A stretch of 64,000 bases of DNA from Paludisphaera borealis (lineage in GTDB: Bacteria > Planctomycetota > Planctomycetia > Isosphaerales > Isosphaeraceae). The notes under the pieces are model-generated. The model was not told where the DNA came from, ran no database searches, and was given only the letters and a program-made list of their open reading frames with translations. Location of the stretch: assembly GCF_001956985.1 (NCBI RefSeq), contig NZ_CP019082.1:744001-808000 (forward strand), in the 5' to 3' direction. Position 1 is the stretch's first letter, and each line of letters starts with the position of its first letter. The position numbers and the translations under genes are program-made. Below are positions 26,426-37,062 of this stretch, in pieces.

Positions 26426-29400
26426 TCAAGGAGTCGCCTTCGCCCCGTCGGTCGAAAGGACTTCGTAATAGCGCTCGACCAATTCGCGATATTCAGGAGG
26501 CGTCGACTCGTCTCGGGAGGCGGCGAGATCCCGGAGAATCAACTCCTGGACCCGCTCGCGGAGCTTCGCCGAGACCTTCGAGAAGGCCCCCGCGTAATCG
26601 GCCGGAGGGACGAGGTATCCGTCAGGCCCCGCGTTCCAGGGCTTGACCCCCGACCGGTCTTCCTTGAGGACGCGTTCAAGGGCCTCGGCGGCGGCGGTCA
26701 GTCCCGCTTTTTCGAGATCGCGAAGGAGGGCCTCGGATTGCCCAAGCCACTCGTCGCGCTGAGCTTCGGTCTCCAGCTTGTCCAGGCGGGACGCCAGCCG
26801 GGCGACGCGTTGGTCAAGCTCGGTGAGCCTGGCGAGTTCCGGGGCGATCATCCCCCGGTGAATTCCATCGATGCGGCGGGCGAGCCCTTCGAGCGTGCGC
26901 GCCAGGTCTCGGGCTTCGTCCGCGGCTTCCTTTTTTCGGTCGTCGAGATACAAGGCGCCCACGCGGTCGGCCTTCTCGACGATTGCGGCGGTCTCGCCTT
27001 GCTCCAGCAACTCGCGAACCTGCGAGGCGGCGTCGCCTTCGGCGTTCTGAGCGGCGCCCTTGAGCCACTCCTCCAGGGTTCTGGCCGCCTCCTTCATCTG
27101 TTCGAGCTTCTCGGCGTCGGTCATCGCCTTCCATTCGGATCGAGTGGTCGAGCCCGCGTTCGAGCCGGGCTCCGCATCCGTCTCGGGAGCTTTCTCGTTC
27201 CCGGGTTCGCCGTTCTGGTCGCGGTCGTCGCCTGTGGGGGAGGAGGTTGATGAACGACGAGCGAGGTACTCGGCGAATTCGGCCTCCTGGCGCGCGAGTT
27301 CGTCGGCGAGGTCGCGGGCCTGAGCCAGCTCGTCGGCGATCTCGGTGCTGACGTCCCCTTTGACCTGACGGGCGACCTCGTGCAGGAGGAGGGCTCCGGC
27401 GCGAGCGGCCGCGGTTCCTTCCTTGGTGTTCCCCCGCGTCAGGGCGGCGGCGGCTTTTTCGGTGACCTCGGCGGCGCTCGTCATGCGTTCCTTGGCCAGG
27501 TCGGAGGCTTGTTCGAGACGCTTGAGCCGCTCTTCGAGGGCTCTCGCCTCGTCGGCGATCGTCTCCTGACGGCCCAGCGCGTCGGCGCGGGCTTTGGTCT
27601 CGTCCTCCTTCGCCTCGTTCTCAGGGTTCAGGTTCTTCAAGGTCGCGTGGACGGAGTCTTCGGCCAGGGCGAGCTGTTCGAGTTCGAGGGCGATGCTGTC
27701 GGCCTCGGCGCTCTTGCTTCTCGGGGGGCGGAGCTTCTGGTTCATCCGCCGATCGAAGGCCCTTGCGGCGCCTGCCCGGCCGCCGCCGCCGCCGATCACG
27801 AGCCGGAACGTCCGCCGTACTTCGATGAGGTGGTGAAGGGCCTCGGTCATGCGGGTCGAAGCTTCCTCGGTGCGGCCCCTGTCGAGGGTCTCGACCGAAG
27901 CCAGCATCGCTTCCTCGGCCTGGTGCAGCGGTTCGATCCGTTCGCCGACCACGCCTTCGAGGCCCTCCGTGAATTCGCGGACGAGGCCCACGAGCGTTTC
28001 CTCGAACGTTGCGATCCGGATCGGGTCCTCGGCCGGAGTCCGGTCGTTGGGACGTCGCCGAGCATGTCGCGAGGCGCGGCTGAGGTTGAACCGCTGGCGG
28101 GCGATCAATTCGTCGAGCGACGTCGATTCACCGTCGCCTCCGCCTCCGCCGCCGCCCTCGCTGAACTGGTACTCGCGTTTGAACGGGCGGATGTCGAGGA
28201 ATCTCAGGTCGGTCTCGGTCCGGCGCGCCCCGTCGGGATGATTATCCTCGGCGAAGGCGTAATAGACGATGCTGTCGGTCGACGTCGCCTTGAATGTCTC
28301 GAGCATGAGCATTTCTTCCAACGTCGCCGTCGCGGTCAACGCGTCGGCGGAGCCGGTCGCGAACTCCTTCAGCAGCAAGGTTCGTTCCTCGCCGTCGTTC
28401 ATCCGAACCACGATCCCGGCGCGGGAGAGGCCGAAATCGTCGCTGAGCCGGATCCGATTACGGACCTCGGCCACGGGATGGACCTCGAGCGCCTCATTGG
28501 GTTCATCAAAACTGACGCGTGGGGCGCGGTCTTCATGAACGTCGATCCGATAGCGGTTCTTGGCGACGGCTCGGCCGTCGGCCGTTCGCGCCTCGATTCG
28601 ATAATGCCCGCTCTTCGCCAGTGTTGTGCTGGCGACGTACGTTCCGCTCTCGGCGCGCAACGGCAGAACCAGGGGCTTCGGTTCGGGGTCGCCTTTCTTC
28701 GGTCGGATCGAAGGATCAGTGAATACCAGTGACGCTTCGGCTGGCGCGGCGTCGAACGAGAGCCGAAACGTCGCGATCGTCCCCGCGATCGCCTGGAGGT
28801 CTCCCCCTTTCGCGATCGACGGGGCGAGGCGCGTGTACGCTGGAGCGTTCAGCCCGATTTCCAGGGTCTGGACGGCCAGAGGGTATCGAACGTCGATCTC
28901 GTAGGTCGAACTCGATTCCGGGCCGGCGTCGACCCAGTAGACCAGCGGCTCCTGGATCGCGTCGACCGTCGCAACGCGAGGGACCGCGCCCCCTTTCGCA
29001 CTCGAGCGGTCAGACGGATGCATCGGCGTCGTGGTCCAGGGATCGGTCGGCCGGTTGGCGGGACGCGTCCGCAGGGTGACATGACGACGCGGTCTACCTT
29101 TCAGTTCGACCGTGAAATCGACCGATTCCCCCTGCTCGATCCGCGTATCGCCCGGCAGGATCGCCAGGCTTGTGTAGACCGCATTACCCAGTAGGGCTCG
29201 CTTGAGGGCCGTTCGCCATTCCGGGGCGGCGGCCGCCGCGACGAGCAGGACGGCGACGGGAACCACCGACGCCGCGGCGACAAGCCAGACCTTCTCGCGA
29301 GGGACGACGCGGTTGAGCGACAACGGCTGAATATGCCCCTCGATCTCTTCGCCGAGGGCTTCGACGAGCCCCGGCGCGACGCCGGCGTCGGCGATCGCGT

Positions 29401-29755
29401 CGTCGTCGAGTCTGCCGTACTGGATGACCGTGCGGATGCGCTGGCCGAGCTGCGGAAACCGGCGTTCGATCTCGGCCGCGGTTCTCGGTCGGCTCCACCA
29501 CCGAGCCGGCGCGATCACGCGCCGGACCACCGTGGCCAGCGTGATCAGAACCGCGCAGGCCAATCCGGCCGTCCGGGCCGCGCCGGTCCACTCGAACCAG
29601 AAGTCGGCCGCCGTCAGTGCGATCAGACAGGTTCCGGCGACGAGCGCCGAAAGGCCGAGGCCGAGGCCGATTTGCGATCGCCGGAGCGAGGCGCGAAGGT
29701 CCTCGAAGCGTTCGAGAAACGGTGCTGCCGTGGGGTCGTTGATGGTGAGGCTCAC
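26426..29755 (-). CDS. DUF4175-like large membrane-anchored coiled-coil protein
   Basis: This 1109-residue protein has three or four hydrophobic helices near the N-terminus (LGLGLSALVAGTCLIALTAA, GLACAVLITLATVV, and WLVAAASVVPVAVLLVAAAA near residue 160). A long extracytoplasmic part follows, beta-rich to about residue 550 and then almost entirely charged coiled coil (residues 560-1090, Glu/Arg/Ala-rich). This matches planctomycetal and alphaproteobacterial DUF4175-type proteins encoded with MoxR/VWA operons. The GTG start at 29755 follows AAAGGAACG. It begins 19 bases after the BatA-like gene. It could act as a tether or scaffold for the neighbouring VWA proteins; that role is inferred from the coiled coil only. 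Confidence 0.82.
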   Translation of the reverse strand: MSLTINDPTAAPFLERFEDLRASLRRSQIGLGLGLSALVAGTCLIALTAADFWFEWTGAARTAGLACAVLITLATVVRRVIAPARWWSRPRTAAEIERRFPQLGQRIRTVIQYGRLDDDAIADAGVAPGLVEALGEEIEGHIQPLSLNRVVPREKVWLVAAASVVPVAVLLVAAAAAPEWRTALKRALLGNAVYTSLAILPGDTRIEQGESVDFTVELKGRPRRHVTLRTRPANRPTDPWTTTPMHPSDRSSAKGGAVPRVATVDAIQEPLVYWVDAGPESSSTYEIDVRYPLAVQTLEIGLNAPAYTRLAPSIAKGGDLQAIAGTIATFRLSFDAAPAEASLVFTDPSIRPKKGDPEPKPLVLPLRAESGTYVASTTLAKSGHYRIEARTADGRAVAKNRYRIDVHEDRAPRVSFDEPNEALEVHPVAEVRNRIRLSDDFGLSRAGIVVRMNDGEERTLLLKEFATGSADALTATATLEEMLMLETFKATSTDSIVYYAFAEDNHPDGARRTETDLRFLDIRPFKREYQFSEGGGGGGGDGESTSLDELIARQRFNLSRASRHARRRPNDRTPAEDPIRIATFEETLVGLVREFTEGLEGVVGERIEPLHQAEEAMLASVETLDRGRTEEASTRMTEALHHLIEVRRTFRLVIGGGGGRAGAARAFDRRMNQKLRPPRSKSAEADSIALELEQLALAEDSVHATLKNLNPENEAKEDETKARADALGRQETIADEARALEERLKRLEQASDLAKERMTSAAEVTEKAAAALTRGNTKEGTAAARAGALLLHEVARQVKGDVSTEIADELAQARDLADELARQEAEFAEYLARRSSTSSPTGDDRDQNGEPGNEKAPETDAEPGSNAGSTTRSEWKAMTDAEKLEQMKEAARTLEEWLKGAAQNAEGDAASQVRELLEQGETAAIVEKADRVGALYLDDRKKEAADEARDLARTLEGLARRIDGIHRGMIAPELARLTELDQRVARLASRLDKLETEAQRDEWLGQSEALLRDLEKAGLTAAAEALERVLKEDRSGVKPWNAGPDGYLVPPADYAGAFSKVSAKLRERVQELILRDLAASRDESTPPEYRELVERYYEVLSTDGAKATP

Positions 29756-29774
29756 GGTCGTTCCTTTCGACGGA

Positions 29775-31748
29775 TCAGGCAGCCGTTCGGTTGGCGAGAA
29801 ATTGTTCGAGGAGCAAGAACCCGAGCAAGGCCGCGGCGAGTTGAGGCCAGACCTCGTCTCGTCGCAGCCGCTCGTCGGGTTTGGCGGACGCGACGGCGGC
29901 GTCGGCCTCGTCGGTTGAACTCATCGCGGGCGCGTCGGGGATTCGAAACCCGAATCGCCCGGCGAACTCGCGAGGAGTCGTCCGGGCCGAGTCGGACTCG
30001 AACGGGTCGGCGTTGACGATGCGGACGATCCCATCCTGTTCACTGACGCCGGGCGCCTGGCCGTCGGCGGCCAGGAGGCGGCGGACGGGGCCGCCGTCGG
30101 CATGGCCCGAGACGTAAGAGGCCATCTGGTGGACGAGCGGGACGTAGAGCCGGCCGCGAGGCCAGTCGCCCCAATCGCGGTCGCAGGCCGATGCGAACCA
30201 GAGGACCTTCCCCTTGCCGTGGCTCGTCTCCAGCAGCGCGGGGGTTCCTCCGCGGAACGAAGCCAGAACGCGGGCCGAGGGCGACGGTTGGATCGGCGTG
30301 ATCGTCGTGAAGGCCGGGCGGTGGAGATCGCCGTGTTCAGGGTTCGCGAACGGTTGAAAGACGGTGTGCGACGTCTCCCAGCGATCGAGCCGCCACGGCA
30401 GGTCGGTCGATCGCGATGCGTCGCCGACCGCGCCGACGCCGAGGCCGACGTCGGCGAGCGCTTTCGCCGCCTTGGGCCCGAACCGATCGCCGGTGAAGAC
30501 GATCAACCCGCCTCCCGCCTCGACGAACGCGGCGAGTCGAGTCGCGTCGGCGACTTCCAGCAAGCCGATGTTCGCGAGCACGACTACTGAGACGCCTTCC
30601 AGCGGCGGAACGGCGGTTCCCCCCTCGCCCGACGCATCGGTCGTCGTCAACTCGAACGGCGACTTCGCGTACGTCTTTCCGTTCGGTGCGAGTTGAAGCG
30701 CGGCCCGCAGATAGTAAGTCTCGCCGCCGATTCCGTTTCGCCCCGGATCGCCGTCCAGTATCCGGATCGCCGCCGGAGGAGCGACGGAGACGGCGAGGTA
30801 GCGGCGATCGTCGATCGCCAGTTGGTCGCCTTCGACCTCGACTCTCACGGCGCCGCGCCAGACTCCGGCGGGAAGCTTCTTGAGATCGAAGACGACCGCC
30901 GACTCCGCTCCGCCGTCCAGGTCGATCGTCTTTTCCTGGTCGCGTTCGTCGCCGTCGAATTCAAGGTGGAGGCGAACCGGTACGCCGGCCAGAGGCAACG
31001 GCGACGCGTTCCGAACCGCCGCCGTCACCGTGGTCGAACCCCCCGGTCTCGGGGCCGAGGGGGATGCGGCCACGGCCGTCACCGCGACGTTCTTCGGAAA
31101 CGGCCGGCCGACGTCGATGATCTGAACGTCCACGTCGGCCGGCAACTCGACCCGTTCGCCTCGATCGAGCCCCGAGCGTTGCAGGTCGGTGAAGAGATGA
31201 ATCTCCTTCCGCGTTTCTCGCGAGCGAACGCAGAGGTCGCGAGCCCAGGCCAGGGCCGCCGCGTAATCCGTGCCCGTTCCCGAAGCCGGCTCAAGCCCGG
31301 CTCGAAGTTCACTGGCGGGATCTTTCATCGGGACGACTTCGCGATCGAAGACGGCGGCTTCGAGCTTCGTGTTCGGACCGAGCCGATCGACGATCCGCCG
31401 CGCCAGCTCCACGGCTTTCCCGAGGGGAGACGGGCCTGGCGTCAGGCCCATGCTCGCGGATCGGTCGATCAGCACGATCACAAGTCGATCGCCGATTTTC
31501 GGTTCGAGCGCCGGCAAGAAGGGCCGAGCGAACATCAACGCGGCCAGCGCGACGCACGCGAGCCGCAGGGCGAGAAGGAGCCAGCGCTTGACCTTCCGCT
31601 TCCGGGCGTTCTCGCGGAGCACGACGTGAAGGAACTGGAGCGTTCCGAGTTCGATCGTTCTCGGGCGGTTGCGGAAGAGAAGATGGATGACGATCGGAAT
31701 CGCCAGCGCGGCCAGGGCTCCAAGCATTCCGAACTGGACGAATTGCAT
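29775..31748 (-). CDS. BatA-like VWA membrane protein
   Basis: This 657-residue protein starts with the BatA N-terminal domain (FVQFGMLGALAALAIPIVIH, LLFRNRPRTIELGTLQFL) and a second helix (WLLLALRLACVALAALMFAR). A VWA domain follows, with MIDAS D95-R-S-A-S in LIDRSASMGL and HLFTDLQRSG. A CARDB/Ig-like beta region comes next, then a GATase1-like segment (AAFVEAGGGLIVFTGDRFGP). The chain ends in a C-terminal helix (LAAALLGFLLLEQFLA). BatA-type proteins work with MoxR ATPases at the membrane. It lies 63 bases downstream of family copy 2 and 19 bases upstream of the DUF4175-like gene, in the ten-gene operon. Confidence 0.9.
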   Translation of the reverse strand: MQFVQFGMLGALAALAIPIVIHLLFRNRPRTIELGTLQFLHVVLRENARKRKVKRWLLLALRLACVALAALMFARPFLPALEPKIGDRLVIVLIDRSASMGLTPGPSPLGKAVELARRIVDRLGPNTKLEAAVFDREVVPMKDPASELRAGLEPASGTGTDYAAALAWARDLCVRSRETRKEIHLFTDLQRSGLDRGERVELPADVDVQIIDVGRPFPKNVAVTAVAASPSAPRPGGSTTVTAAVRNASPLPLAGVPVRLHLEFDGDERDQEKTIDLDGGAESAVVFDLKKLPAGVWRGAVRVEVEGDQLAIDDRRYLAVSVAPPAAIRILDGDPGRNGIGGETYYLRAALQLAPNGKTYAKSPFELTTTDASGEGGTAVPPLEGVSVVVLANIGLLEVADATRLAAFVEAGGGLIVFTGDRFGPKAAKALADVGLGVGAVGDASRSTDLPWRLDRWETSHTVFQPFANPEHGDLHRPAFTTITPIQPSPSARVLASFRGGTPALLETSHGKGKVLWFASACDRDWGDWPRGRLYVPLVHQMASYVSGHADGGPVRRLLAADGQAPGVSEQDGIVRIVNADPFESDSARTTPREFAGRFGFRIPDAPAMSSTDEADAAVASAKPDERLRRDEVWPQLAAALLGFLLLEQFLANRTAA

Positions 31749-31811
31749 CGCTCGATCGCTCCCCGTTCGTCGTCTCTAAGGTAAGACGAACCATTCCGTT
31801 GTGCAAAACCC

Positions 31812-32726
31812 TCATCGATCGGCTTGCGGCTCGCGAGGGGCTTCGGGGTCTGGCGTCAGCACCCGATTGACGAACGTCGCGGTCGGGCTGTCGCCGAACC
31901 GGAAGCCCTCGTTCCAGACGGTTTTCCCCTGGAGCGAGGCGCGAAGCGGGTAGATGGTCATCCGCGTCAGGGCGTACTGCCATTCGAGGCCGTTCGAGCC
32001 TTTGCGGGCCTCGATCAGGAGATAAGCCTCCGGGTCGGTCGTCAGCACGAAGCAGAACAGCGCGCCGTCGACGACGGCGCCGTTGCTCTCGCCGTACCGG
32101 GCGAACGGCTTCGCCAACATCCGCAGCCGTTGCCATCCCTGGCCGCGAAACTCATCCTCGACGACGAAAAGCCGCGTGAGCGCCCGCATTTGAACGAGCC
32201 TCTGTTCGGCGGTCCCCGCCGGTTTCGGAGCGCCGGGGACCGGTCGGAATTGGACGCCGCCTTCCGTCGGTTTCCAGTCGGGAAGCCCTGCGGACTTCGC
32301 AACCAGCGTCCCCGTCGACAGCGACGTCAGCTCGTGGACCCAGGTCCCGCCGCGAAGGACCATGACCTGGGCCGCGGCCTCGGGCCGACCTCTGGCGTCG
32401 ACCCAAAGAAACACCGCGCCGTCGCGAGACGCGCCCACCGTGTTCACGAACCGCAGGGCCGGCTCGGGCTTCACCGTATAGAGAGCGTTCGAGCCGTCGG
32501 CCGGTCGGACCTCGTAGGCCGCGATCATCTTGTTCATGTACGCCAGCCGCGCCTCGGCGTCGGTCGGGGTCTTCGCCTGGGGCGACCGCGCCTCGGCGGC
32601 GGCGGCGCAGGCGACGAGAACCGCGAGCGCCGCGACGGATCGCGAGAGCGAGAGCGGCAGGCGGGACGTTCGCCTCACGGTCGACCGGCCCTGAGGATTC
32701 AAGTTGCAGCGTGCCCGGTTGGACAT
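31812..32726 (-). CDS. secreted 'RLRQM/DPE' family protein (copy 2)
   Basis: This 304-residue protein has a signal peptide (LSLSRSVAALAVLVACAAA). It shows the family blocks KPEPALRFVNTVGASRDGAV, FLWVDARGRPEAAAQVMV, ELTSLSTGTL, QFRPVPGAPKPAGT, RLVQMRALTRLF, AKPFARYGESNGAVVDGALF, TDPEAYLLIEARKGSNGLEW and LQGKTVWNEGF. It is the copy closest in sequence to copies 3 and 4, also in this operon. The ATG at 32726 is preceded by GGAG nine bases upstream; a longer frame from 32777 has no support. It lies between the single-helix protein and the BatA-like gene. Function unknown; operon position suggests a role at the envelope with the MoxR/VWA proteins. Confidence 0.82.
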   Translation of the reverse strand: MSNRARCNLNPQGRSTVRRTSRLPLSLSRSVAALAVLVACAAAAEARSPQAKTPTDAEARLAYMNKMIAAYEVRPADGSNALYTVKPEPALRFVNTVGASRDGAVFLWVDARGRPEAAAQVMVLRGGTWVHELTSLSTGTLVAKSAGLPDWKPTEGGVQFRPVPGAPKPAGTAEQRLVQMRALTRLFVVEDEFRGQGWQRLRMLAKPFARYGESNGAVVDGALFCFVLTTDPEAYLLIEARKGSNGLEWQYALTRMTIYPLRASLQGKTVWNEGFRFGDSPTATFVNRVLTPDPEAPREPQADR

Positions 32727-32773
32727 TCGGTGCGGCTCCGCTATCTGGAATTCAACCTTTTTACTTTTCGTGT

Positions 32774-33286
32774 TCAATCGATGACCGAGGGGTCGTGAAC
32801 GAGCTTTCCCGCCACGTTGACGCCGAGGCCGTCGCGGAGACCCTCGGAGCGGTTCGAGACCGTGAAACCGGAGGAGCCGCCGGGTCGAAGCTTGAGTCGA
32901 TAATCCAATCCACCGTTCGCCACCACGAAATTGTAAAACCCGTCGATCGTGGCCGAATAGCCTGGCCGAATCGGGAAGGCTTCGCCCAGGGTGACGATGA
33001 GACTGCCCGACCGGCTGTACGTCACGAGGAGCAGCTCTTTCCCCTCCTTGTCCTCCAGGATGTAATGCGAGTAGGCTTTCCCCTCGCCCACTTCGAGCGC
33101 GATCCGGGCCCTGTCGGCTCCCGAAACCGAGACGATCGACTGAGGAGTATTCTCAGGCGCGTCGACGAACGAGTCGTTCCAGTTCTTGGAAGACATCGCC
33201 ACAAGCACCGCCAGGACGATCACCACGATCCCCATATTCCACACGATGCCAAGAGCGGCGGTCACAACGGAACGGGCGTCTCTCAT
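32774..33286 (-). CDS. single-helix membrane-anchored protein, 170 aa
   Basis: This 170-residue protein has one N-terminal membrane helix (ALGIVWNMGIVVIVLAVLVA, residues about 11-30) and a beta-rich extracytoplasmic part. The segments RARIALEVGEGKAYSHYILE, LLLVTYSRSGSLIVTLGEAF, and NFVVANGGLDYRLKLRPGGS suggest a small beta-sandwich or barrel. I recognise no family. It is in the ten-gene operon, 47 bases before copy 2 and 65 bases after copy 3 of the repeated secreted family. The start at 33286 is an ATG. It may anchor or chaperone its neighbours, but the sequence offers no direct evidence. Confidence 0.72.
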   Translation of the reverse strand: MRDARSVVTAALGIVWNMGIVVIVLAVLVAMSSKNWNDSFVDAPENTPQSIVSVSGADRARIALEVGEGKAYSHYILEDKEGKELLLVTYSRSGSLIVTLGEAFPIRPGYSATIDGFYNFVVANGGLDYRLKLRPGGSSGFTVSNRSEGLRDGLGVNVAGKLVHDPSVID

Positions 33287-33351
33287 AACGCAACTCTCCC
33301 TTCGATCGGGTACGGCCCAGGGTTAATGCCTTCGTCTTCGGGCTCTCGCGG

Positions 33352-34152
33352 CTACGAGCGGGCGAACCATCCGACGTAGAAGGGCGCGTTGCGATCCAGC
33401 CAGGCTTCGCGGTAGGGGAGGCTCCAGACCTCTTTCCCGCGCACGTAGCCCTTGATGGGGGCGATGGCCGCGGGGGCGAAGGCGTAGTGCCAGGCGTAGC
33501 CGTCCTTTGTCCGCCTCGCCTCCACGAGCAGGTAGACCTCGGGATCGGTCCCGTCGACGAAGGCGAGGAGGGCGCCGTCGAGCACGCCGGTCTCGGCCTT
33601 GCCGTAGCGGGCGTACGGCTTCGTCAGTCGTCGCAGCTTGTGGAAGCTCTCGGGCGTCTTGCCCGCCTCCTTGCCCGCGCCTTCGGGCGCGTTCTCCGCC
33701 GCGCATTCGCGAGCGAGGTCGTTGATCTGTCGAAGCCGCAGCTCCGGAGTGTCCGCCGGTTTCGGCGCGCCTGGGAACGGCCGGAACTCGACCCCCGCGG
33801 GGGTGGGCCCCCAGAGCCGACCGGCCGAAAGCGGAACGTCGGAGAGCGAGCAGAATTCCTGATACCAGTTGCCGTTCTTGTTGTGATGGAACACCTGCAC
33901 GGCCGCCGCCGGCCGCCCCGATTCTCCGAGCCAGACGAAGATCGCGCCGTCCTGCACGGTCCCGACCGGATTGGTGAACCTCATCACCGGTTCCGCGCGG
34001 AGCGTGAAGGTCGCTTTCGGATCGTCGGTCGCTCGCAGGGATTCGACTTCGAGCGAGCCTCTCATGAAATCGAGCCGGCCGTCCGGAGTGTCCTTCGCGG
34101 GGCCCTGGGCGATCAGGCAGAGGATCATGTTCAGAGTGAAGGATGCGATCAT
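33352..34152 (-). CDS. secreted 'RLRQM/DPE' family protein (copy 3)
   Basis: This 266-residue protein has a short hydrophobic N-terminus (IASFTLNMILCLIAQG). Family blocks are AEPVMRFTNPVGTVQDGAIF, VWLGESGRPAAAVQVFHHN, EFCSLSDVPLSA, EFRPFPGAPKPADTPELRL, RQINDLARECAA, RRLTKPYARYGKAETGVLDG, ALLAFVDGTDPEVYLLVEAR and RGKEVWSLPYREAWL. Compared with copy 4 it carries an insert of about 14 charged residues (APEGAGKEAGKTPES) in the mid-region loop. It lies 52 bases downstream of copy 4. Two adjacent copies here suggest tandem duplication within the operon. No catalytic residues are evident. Confidence 0.8.
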   Translation of the reverse strand: MIASFTLNMILCLIAQGPAKDTPDGRLDFMRGSLEVESLRATDDPKATFTLRAEPVMRFTNPVGTVQDGAIFVWLGESGRPAAAVQVFHHNKNGNWYQEFCSLSDVPLSAGRLWGPTPAGVEFRPFPGAPKPADTPELRLRQINDLARECAAENAPEGAGKEAGKTPESFHKLRRLTKPYARYGKAETGVLDGALLAFVDGTDPEVYLLVEARRTKDGYAWHYAFAPAAIAPIKGYVRGKEVWSLPYREAWLDRNAPFYVGWFARS

Positions 34153-34204
34153 CGTCTTCGAGTCTCTCGGGGATTCTCGGTTACAGGGACCTGGGCGAGG
34201 GCGG

Positions 34205-34978
34205 TCAGGGCGTTGCGTGATAACCCCAGTCGAAGTAGGGTTCGTGGCTGAACCCGTGAATCGTCCGCGAAAACACCCAGACCATCTTGCCCTTGAACGA
34301 GCCGATCAGCGGGGCGCTCGCCTCGGGAGCGAAGGCGTACTGCCATTCGAGTCCGTTCTTTCCTTGCCGCGCTTCGAGCAGCAAGAGAACTTCAGGATCG
34401 GTCGTCAGCACGAAGCCGAAGAGCGCGCCGTCGACGGCTTCGGTACCGGCTTTGCCGTAGCGGATTAGCGGCCTGGCGAGCGGGCGGAGACGATGCCGGG
34501 TGCCTTCGAGGTCCATCTCCGCTTCGAAACCCTTGAGCAGGTCGTGCATCTGCCGCAGTCGCGCCTCGCGCGTTTCGGCCGGCCTGGGCGCTTTGGGGAC
34601 GGGCTGGAACTCGATCCCCGGCTTGTCGGGATTCCAGACGTTTCCGTTCGTCAAAGGCGCGGTCGACAGCGACGTAAACGCCTGCCGCCAGCCGGTGTCG
34701 GTCGTACGATAGACCTGCACGACGGCCACCGGCCGGTCGTCGGCGTCGAACCAACTGAACAGCGTGCCGTCCTCGACCGTCCCGACCTTGTTGTTGAACC
34801 TCAGCAAGGGCTCGGGCGCCAGCCGATAGGCGACGTCGGGAGTGTCGGCCCGGCGCAGAGGGTGCTCCGCCACGATTCGTTTCATGAATTCCAGTCGAGA
34901 GGCTGGATCGGTCGGGTTCAGGGGCCCAGGCTCATCGAGGAATCCCGATATCAGCGTCAGTGCGAACAGCGCCGTCAT
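34205..34978 (-). CDS. secreted 'RLRQM/DPE' family protein (copy 4)
   Basis: At 257 residues this is the most compact copy and defines the domain well. After a short signal (MTALFALTLISGFLDE) come the blocks APEPLLRFNNKVGTVEDGTL, RPVAVVQVYRTTDTGWRQAF, TSLSTAPLTN, EFQPVPKAPRPAETREARLR, QMHDLLKGFEAE, RPLIRYGKAGTEAVDGALFG, TTDPEVLLLLEARQGKNGLE, WQYAFAPEASAPLIG and FKGKMVWVFSR. It follows the DUF58 gene after only 18 bases, so it is translated from the same message as DUF58 and MoxR. The pattern of strands flanking a helical middle is consistent with a secreted alpha/beta domain. Function unknown. Confidence 0.82.
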   Translation of the reverse strand: MTALFALTLISGFLDEPGPLNPTDPASRLEFMKRIVAEHPLRRADTPDVAYRLAPEPLLRFNNKVGTVEDGTLFSWFDADDRPVAVVQVYRTTDTGWRQAFTSLSTAPLTNGNVWNPDKPGIEFQPVPKAPRPAETREARLRQMHDLLKGFEAEMDLEGTRHRLRPLARPLIRYGKAGTEAVDGALFGFVLTTDPEVLLLLEARQGKNGLEWQYAFAPEASAPLIGSFKGKMVWVFSRTIHGFSHEPYFDWGYHATP

Positions 34979-34996
34979 GGTTCGATCTCCCCGAGT

Positions 34997-35893
34997 TCAG
35001 AAGGTCTTCGAGCGCTTGACGAGATATTGAAGGAGCGCGCGGTCGGGCGGCTCCGTCGTGATCAACTCGACTCGGTCGACGGCCCGTTTGCGGCATTCGG
35101 TCTCCAGTTTCCGACGCCAGTCGGCGACCGCCTCCAGGTACGCTTCGCGAACCCCTTCGGCCTGGGTCGTCAGGTCGTCGCCGGTTTCGAGGTCTCGGAA
35201 CCGGATATGTCCGTCGACGGAGAGATCGCGTTCATAGGGATCGAGAATTTGAAGCACGACCACCTCGTGGTTCAGGAACCGAAGGTGGTCGAGTCCGCCG
35301 ACGATCGCCGTGAGATCGCCGAACAGGTCGCCGAGGAGAACGACCATTCCCCGGCGCCCGGTCAACGCGGCGGCCTCGTGCAGCGCGCGATCGTTGTCGG
35401 TCGCCGGCCTCGTCTCGGCTCGGGCGATGGCCGCGAGCACCGCGTCAAGCTGGTTCGGCTTCGCACGCGGGGCGATGTGCGAGACGACCCGGTCGGCGAA
35501 CAGGGTCAGGCCGACCGCGTCCCCCTGCTTCAGCGCCAGATACGCGATCGCGGCGGCGAGCGAGGCCGCGTAGTGCAGCTTGCTCCGGCCCGAATTCGCG
35601 CAGGACATCGAGGCGCTCGTATCGACCAGCAGGTGAAGGTTGAGGTTCGTCTCGGCGTCGTACTCCTTGACGTAGAGCCGGTCGTGTCGGGCGTAGAGCA
35701 ACCAGTTCAAATGCCGGAGGTCGTCGCCGGGGGCGTACTCGCGGTGGGTCGCGAATTCGACGCTCATTCCCAGGAACGGGCTGCGATGCATCCCGTGCAT
35801 CGATCCCTCGACGATCGCCCGGGCGCGCAGCTCCATCGATTCGAGTCGCGAGAAGAACGCCGGGTCGATCAGGGCGCGGGGGTCGAAGGGCAT
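34997..35893 (-). CDS. DUF58 domain protein (VWA-like, MoxR partner)
   Basis: This 298-residue cytosolic protein has the DUF58 core (MSVEFATHREYAPGDDLRHL, NWLLYARHDRLYVKEYDAET). A VWA-like strand follows with a MIDAS-type VDTSASM at about residues 92-98, then GDAVGLTLFADRV and GMVVLLGDLFGDL. DUF58 proteins pair with MoxR AAA+ ATPases and are thought to be their substrates or adaptors. The start at 35893 is an ATG, 46 bases after the MoxR stop. The gene order MoxR, DUF58, BatA-like, VWA is the classical one, here interrupted by four genes of the secreted family and the single-helix protein. Confidence 0.92.
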   Translation of the reverse strand: MPFDPRALIDPAFFSRLESMELRARAIVEGSMHGMHRSPFLGMSVEFATHREYAPGDDLRHLNWLLYARHDRLYVKEYDAETNLNLHLLVDTSASMSCANSGRSKLHYAASLAAAIAYLALKQGDAVGLTLFADRVVSHIAPRAKPNQLDAVLAAIARAETRPATDNDRALHEAAALTGRRGMVVLLGDLFGDLTAIVGGLDHLRFLNHEVVVLQILDPYERDLSVDGHIRFRDLETGDDLTTQAEGVREAYLEAVADWRRKLETECRKRAVDRVELITTEPPDRALLQYLVKRSKTF

Positions 35894-35939
35894 CGGATCG
35901 CGTCTCGCAAAAGGACGAAAGGAGGCCGGCCGGCTGCAC

Positions 35940-36977
<1,038 letters not shown>

Positions 36978-37062
36978 CAGTCAACGGTCCCTTCATGTCT
37001 GGATTGGATCGGATCGGAGTTCTGGGCTCAACCTTGCGGAGCGTGTTTCGACCGATCCGCGG